Source: Roseibium sp. HPY-6 | GTDB lineage: Bacteria > Pseudomonadota > Alphaproteobacteria > Rhizobiales > Stappiaceae | DNA length: 64,000 nucleotides | Direction of reading: 5' to 3' | NCBI RefSeq assembly: GCF_040530035.1 | Contig: NZ_JBEWCD010000002.1 | Coordinates: 992,001-1,056,000, forward strand | Shown here: positions 60,055 through 64,000 of the stretch, one piece after another | How the letters are laid out: every line of letters starts with the position of its first letter | Numbering within the stretch: position 1 is the first letter of the stretch | Made by a program: the position numbers and the translations under genes | Notes under the pieces: model-generated | The model's input: only the letters and a program-made list of their open reading frames with translations | Database searches by the model: none | Told to the model about the DNA's origin: nothing

Positions 60055-62355
60055 TCACTTTTCGCTGAATTCGTGACGGATGATGGCACCGACGATATTC
60101 GAATAATCGTCTGTCCACAGCGCCGTGCCGTTTGAGCGAACCTCATTCCATCTGGGATTGTCCAGGAGTGGTCCGAGATCGGCCTCATCGCGTGCGAACA
60201 CCATAACGTTTGCCGCGAAAACCTGGTCCGGTCTGGTCTCGCCTTCAATGGCGCCATGTTCGGCAAACCGGATCGAATATCCGTCCGCCTCTGCAATCGC
60301 TGCCAGTACGCTTGCCAGCTCCAGATAGCGATTGGAGATGTGCAGCGCGAGCAGGCCGTTCTCTTCGATCTTGGAGAAAAAGAGCGCGATCGCTTCCCGC
60401 GTCATCAGGTGCACCGGAATGGAGTCGGACGAAAAGGCGTCGATCAGAAGATAATCGAATTTCCCGTCCGGTTCCGCCTCAAGGGTCAGACGCGCGTCTC
60501 CGAGCACCATTTTCGTGTCGGGTCCACAGTCCGAAATGAAGCGGAAATAGGCCGGGTTGGAAGCGACATCGATAACGGACCTGTCAATCTCGTAAACCGT
60601 CCAGGTCTCACCGGGAAGGCTGTGGCAGAGGAAACTTCCGGTGCCAAGACCGACGACGCCGACATGGCCCATGCCGGTCCCGGCAGACGCGCGCGCGGCG
60701 CGCAGGGTGTCCGCCATCTCACCGGTTTCATGGTAATAGGCGAGCGGTTCGGGAGATCCCTTGCCGACCTCCGCATCAAACGCGCTCATGGCAATGCTGC
60801 CATGAACCGTCGTTCCATGAACCATTCTGCGGTACGTGCCGTCGTCCGTGTCCTTGACTTTGACCACGCCGAAGAAGGAGCGCTCCGTGTGCACCACGCT
60901 CGGGTGCAGTTGCAGGAGCAGCACCAGCGGCACCGTCAGGATCAGCAGGACATGGGCAACCGCCTGCCATTTGACCTGCACCACGGCCGCAAGTGTGATC
61001 AGGCCAATGATCGACATGACGACGATCTCGTGGCCTTCGATCTCAGGGATCCAGCCGCGTGTCACACCAATCCAGAAGAGCATCGTGAGCCCGACGCCAA
61101 AAAGGACGGTTTTGATCGCAGAGGACGCGGTTGCGCCGTTCTTCAGCGGCAGCAGAAACAGTGCGACTAGCATCAGCATCGGGTATTCTGCAACCCAGTT
61201 GAAGACATTCGGCGCGATGAGCCCGGCGAAGATGCCGCCCAGAACGCCACCGACCGACATCCAGAGATAAAACGCGGTCAGCTGGCTGGCATGCGGGCGC
61301 AGCTGATAGAGCCGCGCGTGGCAGTAAAGAACCGTGATGAAATAGATCAGCAGATTTGCACCGAGCCCGAAAGTAAGCGGCAGCAGCTTGGGCAGGAAGA
61401 TCACGCCGGCGGCCAAAATCGCGGCGAAAGGCAGAATGCTGGACAGGAAGTCGACGGAGATCAGCGGTTTCGTTTTGAACGCGATCACGAATGTCAGCAG
61501 GAACAGCGACAGCGGAACCACCCACATGAACGGCGCTGAGGCGATGTCGACCGCGATATGGGCCGTCAGGGCAATCGTAAGCGCTGAAGGGACGGCGGCC
61601 AGTCCGAGATAAACGAAGATCTGCCGCGATGTGATGCGCTGAACCGGCGCGTCACCGGCAGCGTCGGAGCTCGTGTTTGTTTCACTCGCTGCAAGCTGTG
61701 GCTGGCGCAGAACACTCGCGGCACAAAGCAGGATGGCGATGACCAGAACAAGGTAGCCGGCTGTCCAGAACAGCGACTGCGTGCCGAGTTTGAGGCCAGG
61801 CTCAAGAACGAGAATATAGAGGTAGAGCGAGGCGAAACTGCCGATATTGCTTGCACCATAGAGGAAGTACGGATCGGAAGCGTGCTTGTGGCCCGTCTGC
61901 GTAAACCAGGCCTGAAGCAGCGGTGCATTGGCGGAAACGGCAAAAAACGGCAGGCCGACGGAGACCGCAAAAAGGCCCAGAAGCCAGAGCTCCTGATAGG
62001 TGGCAGGCGGCGTATCCCAGCCGCTCGCGATCCCCAAAGGCAGAAAGACACAAGCGGATAGCAGCACAAGCGCATGAATGATGATTGCGTGCTTCGTGCT
62101 CAAAAACCGGGTCAGCGCGTGTGCATAGGCATAACCAAGCAGGAGAACGCTTTGGAAGAACACCATGGCGACAGACCAGACGCCGGGGGATCCGCCGAGC
62201 TTTGGCAGCACCAGTTTGGAGAAGAACGGCTGAACGGAAAACAGCAGGAATGCGCTCAGGAACAGGGTTCCTGCAAAGAGTTGCAGGACCGGAACGGTTA
62301 TGCCGAGATACCCGCCTTCATCTGCTGAAAGCGGGTGTTGCCGCTGTTGCTGCAT
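60055..62355 (-). CDS. Fused membrane transporter/spermidine-synthase-like protein
   Basis: A 766-residue protein. The N-terminal two thirds contain about twelve membrane helices in an MFS-like arrangement; the C-terminal 220 residues are a SpeE-like Rossmann domain with VGVVGLGTGSFLCHSLPGETWTVYEIDRS and DGKFDYLLIDAFSSDSIPVHLMT, the latter with the D-A-F..D pattern of spermidine synthase-like methyltransferase-fold enzymes. Substrate not known; whether it makes or moves a polyamine is unclear. Start ATG 62355 chosen because the upstream 55 codons are atypical. The histidine kinase gene is upstream, in the same direction. Confidence 0.87.
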   Translation of the reverse strand: MQQQRQHPLSADEGGYLGITVPVLQLFAGTLFLSAFLLFSVQPFFSKLVLPKLGGSPGVWSVAMVFFQSVLLLGYAYAHALTRFLSTKHAIIIHALVLLSACVFLPLGIASGWDTPPATYQELWLLGLFAVSVGLPFFAVSANAPLLQAWFTQTGHKHASDPYFLYGASNIGSFASLYLYILVLEPGLKLGTQSLFWTAGYLVLVIAILLCAASVLRQPQLAASETNTSSDAAGDAPVQRITSRQIFVYLGLAAVPSALTIALTAHIAVDIASAPFMWVVPLSLFLLTFVIAFKTKPLISVDFLSSILPFAAILAAGVIFLPKLLPLTFGLGANLLIYFITVLYCHARLYQLRPHASQLTAFYLWMSVGGVLGGIFAGLIAPNVFNWVAEYPMLMLVALFLLPLKNGATASSAIKTVLFGVGLTMLFWIGVTRGWIPEIEGHEIVVMSIIGLITLAAVVQVKWQAVAHVLLILTVPLVLLLQLHPSVVHTERSFFGVVKVKDTDDGTYRRMVHGTTVHGSIAMSAFDAEVGKGSPEPLAYYHETGEMADTLRAARASAGTGMGHVGVVGLGTGSFLCHSLPGETWTVYEIDRSVIDVASNPAYFRFISDCGPDTKMVLGDARLTLEAEPDGKFDYLLIDAFSSDSIPVHLMTREAIALFFSKIEENGLLALHISNRYLELASVLAAIAEADGYSIRFAEHGAIEGETRPDQVFAANVMVFARDEADLGPLLDNPRWNEVRSNGTALWTDDYSNIVGAIIRHEFSEK

Positions 62356-62461
62356 CGTGTCTTTCCCCAATATGACCCAGGGGGAGACTACGAAGGTCAA
62401 GTTAAGCAACGCATAAAAGACGTGCTTAAGAAGAAGGTAACAAACGGCGCCGAAATCAGTT

Positions 62462-64000
62462 TCAAGTGTTCGGAAAACGGATTTCGAAACCCGCACCGCG
62501 ATCCTGCGGCACCATTTCAATTGTCGCGTGATGGGCTTTCAGCAGCGCCCGGATGATCCCGAGCCCCATGCCTGTGCCCCCGCTCGCCCGGCGCGTGGTG
62601 AAGAACAGATCGAAAATCTGATCCTGATTACCGGCCGAGATCCCTTCGCCATTGTCCGAAACGAGAACCGAGATCCCGCCGTCGTCAGCTTCCGGAGTGA
62701 AGGAAATCCTGTCCGCACCGTGTCGTATTGAGTTGTCGATCATGTTTTCAAAGACGATCCGCGCGTTTTCGGCAGACAGCGGGAGTTCGCAATCAGCGCT
62801 TTCTTCGATGGCAATGCTCTGGAACCGCGAGCGCGTTTCGGCAAGGACATCAGACAGGCGGCACGCACCACCGATCTCCACGCTGTCGGCGCGAGCCAGA
62901 TCACGAAGCCGGTTCAGCAACCGTGAGGCGCGCTGAGTATCGCTCAGGATATTGCTCAGGAATCTTTCCCGATCGGCATCGCTCAGATCAGCACCGGCGT
63001 CGCGAAGCAGCTCGGCAGCACCCTGAATGGCGGTCAGGGGTGTCTTGAGTTCGTGCGTGATGTGGTTGGCGAAAGTATTGATATAGTCGTTACGGTCGAA
63101 CAGTTTCCGCGATGTGTCCAGCATGCTGGTCGACAGCGCATGAATTTCCCTGTTGCCGTGGATTGCGAGAGGTTTGAGTGCGTCCCGGTCTCCCCGGCCG
63201 ATCTTCAAGGATCTTTGCGTAAGGGCTTTGATCGGACCTGCAATCCCGCGCGCGAAGATGAATCCGACGACAAATGTCGCGACCAGCACGAAGGCGAGCA
63301 CCCAGAACACGTAGTCCCATTTCAGGAACATCTCCCTGAGGATGTTACTTGGTGTGCGTGAGGCATAGACAACACCGGCGACCTTGTTGTCGATAAGGAT
63401 CGGCTGCGCCACGAACACGCGAACGCTGGTCCCCCTGCTGATGGAATAGATGGGTTGCGGGTTCTGCACGGTGCGTTCTCTCAAGGCACTTGAATAGGAA
63501 CCGGCAAGTGCGCGCTTGACCTCCGCGACGTGTGCGAGGGAAAGGCCGGTGTCGTCGCGCCCGGCAATTATGACACCGTTCAGATCGAGAACTCTGAACC
63601 CCGCAAGTGTCAGTTTCTGCGTATCTCTGAGAACCTGTTCGATCGCCTTGCCGGTCGCCTCATAGGCCGGGTGGATTTCCTGGTCGGTCGCAATCGGATC
63701 TGGCCGCGCCGGCATCACCGGCGTCTTGTTGAGATCGAGGCTCGGGAGTTGCGGCGTCCAGGCACCGCCAGGCTCCTTTGTCGATCGGCGCGTTGAAGAA
63801 ACCAGCGGCTCCAGGGAGTAGGGAGCTTGAGGAGTGGCGACGGGTCCGAGCTGAAGATCCTGACCGCCGAACGTTCTAAGATTTTGCGCGGTGATCGCAG
63901 CGATAGCAGCGGACTGTGCGATAAGTTCGCCTTCCGTTGTCTGGATCAGCTGGTTTTCGTAAACGCGAAAAAACACGATCCCGGCAAGCGGGACGAGCAG
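62462..64000 (-). CDS. Sensor histidine kinase, cut by the right edge
   Basis: At least 512 residues; the frame is open to the window edge, where LLVPLAGIVFFRVYENQLI is clearly part of the first membrane helix, so a few residues are missing. A periplasmic sensor region (about 25-225) is followed by a second membrane helix (VFWVLAFVLVATFVVGFIFARGI), a HAMP linker, the HisKA phosphoacceptor (HITHELKTPLTAIQGAAELL) and an ATPase domain with VSDNGEGI and GGTGMGLGIIRALL. The response regulator must lie outside the window, to the right. Confidence 0.9.
   Translation of the reverse strand: MLVPLAGIVFFRVYENQLIQTTEGELIAQSAAIAAITAQNLRTFGGQDLQLGPVATPQAPYSLEPLVSSTRRSTKEPGGAWTPQLPSLDLNKTPVMPARPDPIATDQEIHPAYEATGKAIEQVLRDTQKLTLAGFRVLDLNGVIIAGRDDTGLSLAHVAEVKRALAGSYSSALRERTVQNPQPIYSISRGTSVRVFVAQPILIDNKVAGVVYASRTPSNILREMFLKWDYVFWVLAFVLVATFVVGFIFARGIAGPIKALTQRSLKIGRGDRDALKPLAIHGNREIHALSTSMLDTSRKLFDRNDYINTFANHITHELKTPLTAIQGAAELLRDAGADLSDADRERFLSNILSDTQRASRLLNRLRDLARADSVEIGGACRLSDVLAETRSRFQSIAIEESADCELPLSAENARIVFENMIDNSIRHGADRISFTPEADDGGISVLVSDNGEGISAGNQDQIFDLFFTTRRASGGTGMGLGIIRALLKAHHATIEMVPQDRGAGFEIRFPNT

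Noticed and set aside
60256-61170. 304-codon frame on the + strand opposite the transporter/SpeE fusion gene
   Set aside because: No motif, and the opposite strand encodes clear membrane helices and a Rossmann domain.

Overview
The window looks like chromosomal core and accessory-metabolic DNA from a marine alphaproteobacterium of the order Hyphomicrobiales, most likely Stappiaceae (Roseibium/Labrenzia-like). That placement is an inference from gene content: a RirA-type iron regulator beside a hemP gene, a betI-betA-betB operon divergent from choXWV, the alphaproteobacterial sulfur operon cysG-DUF2849-cysI-cysH-DUF934, a BA14K-family secreted protein, and abundant GC-rich palindromic intergenic repeats. 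No rRNA, tRNA, CRISPR array, transposase, phage gene or toxin-antitoxin pair was found.

Layout. 1-14.4 kb: the 3' end of an unrecognised gene, a chemoreceptor, an AsmA-like protein, an AraC-type regulator, a probable structured small RNA ending in a strong terminator, a SAM methyltransferase, a three-gene run (class III transaminase, AnmK kinase, FAD oxidoreductase), a tandem winged-helix regulator facing a VOC protein, and a secreted beta-propeller protein. 14.4-28 kb: mainly amino-acid metabolism and signalling. It holds a GntR regulator, a YheO/DauR-like regulator in an operon with a PLP aminotransferase and a flavin-fold protein, a membrane nucleotide cyclase, a MAPEG protein, the aspartate-alanine exchange pair aspT-asdA, serine dehydratase, kynureninase and a PAS-GGDEF-EAL protein. 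28-33 kb: a complete branched-chain amino-acid ABC transporter (livGFHM plus binding protein). 33-38.4 kb: a BaiN-type flavoprotein, a LacI regulator, rirA, an iron-responsive operator with hemP, and a soluble nucleotide cyclase.

38.4-45.4 kb is an osmoprotection locus: choline import (ChoXWV) and oxidation to glycine betaine (BetA, BetB) under BetI, with a perfect palindromic operator in the divergent gap. 45.4-55 kb: a repeat-rich spacer, a cold-shock protein, a secreted four-cysteine protein, a BA14K protein, a YaiI/flavoprotein pair, a glycosyltransferase, an alpha-glucosidase with a LacI-type operator, and a thiolase followed by a 1-kb repeat field that contains a tandem duplication carrying a decayed copy of the thiolase 3' end. 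55-60 kb: assimilatory sulfate reduction and siroheme synthesis. 60-64 kb: a fused transporter/spermidine-synthase-like membrane protein and a histidine kinase cut by the right edge.

I found no new multi-gene biological system with confidence. The least explained signals are in the non-coding DNA: a composite palindromic repeat family present in three near-complete copies, an inverted pair of a second repeat family whose internal hairpins differ in sequence but keep their pairing, a small-RNA candidate at 7.07-7.25 kb, and an orphan terminator upstream of the alpha-glucosidase gene. Among the genes, the substrate-unknown regulator/aminotransferase/flavin-fold operon and the conserved uncharacterised members of the sulfur operon are the best targets.
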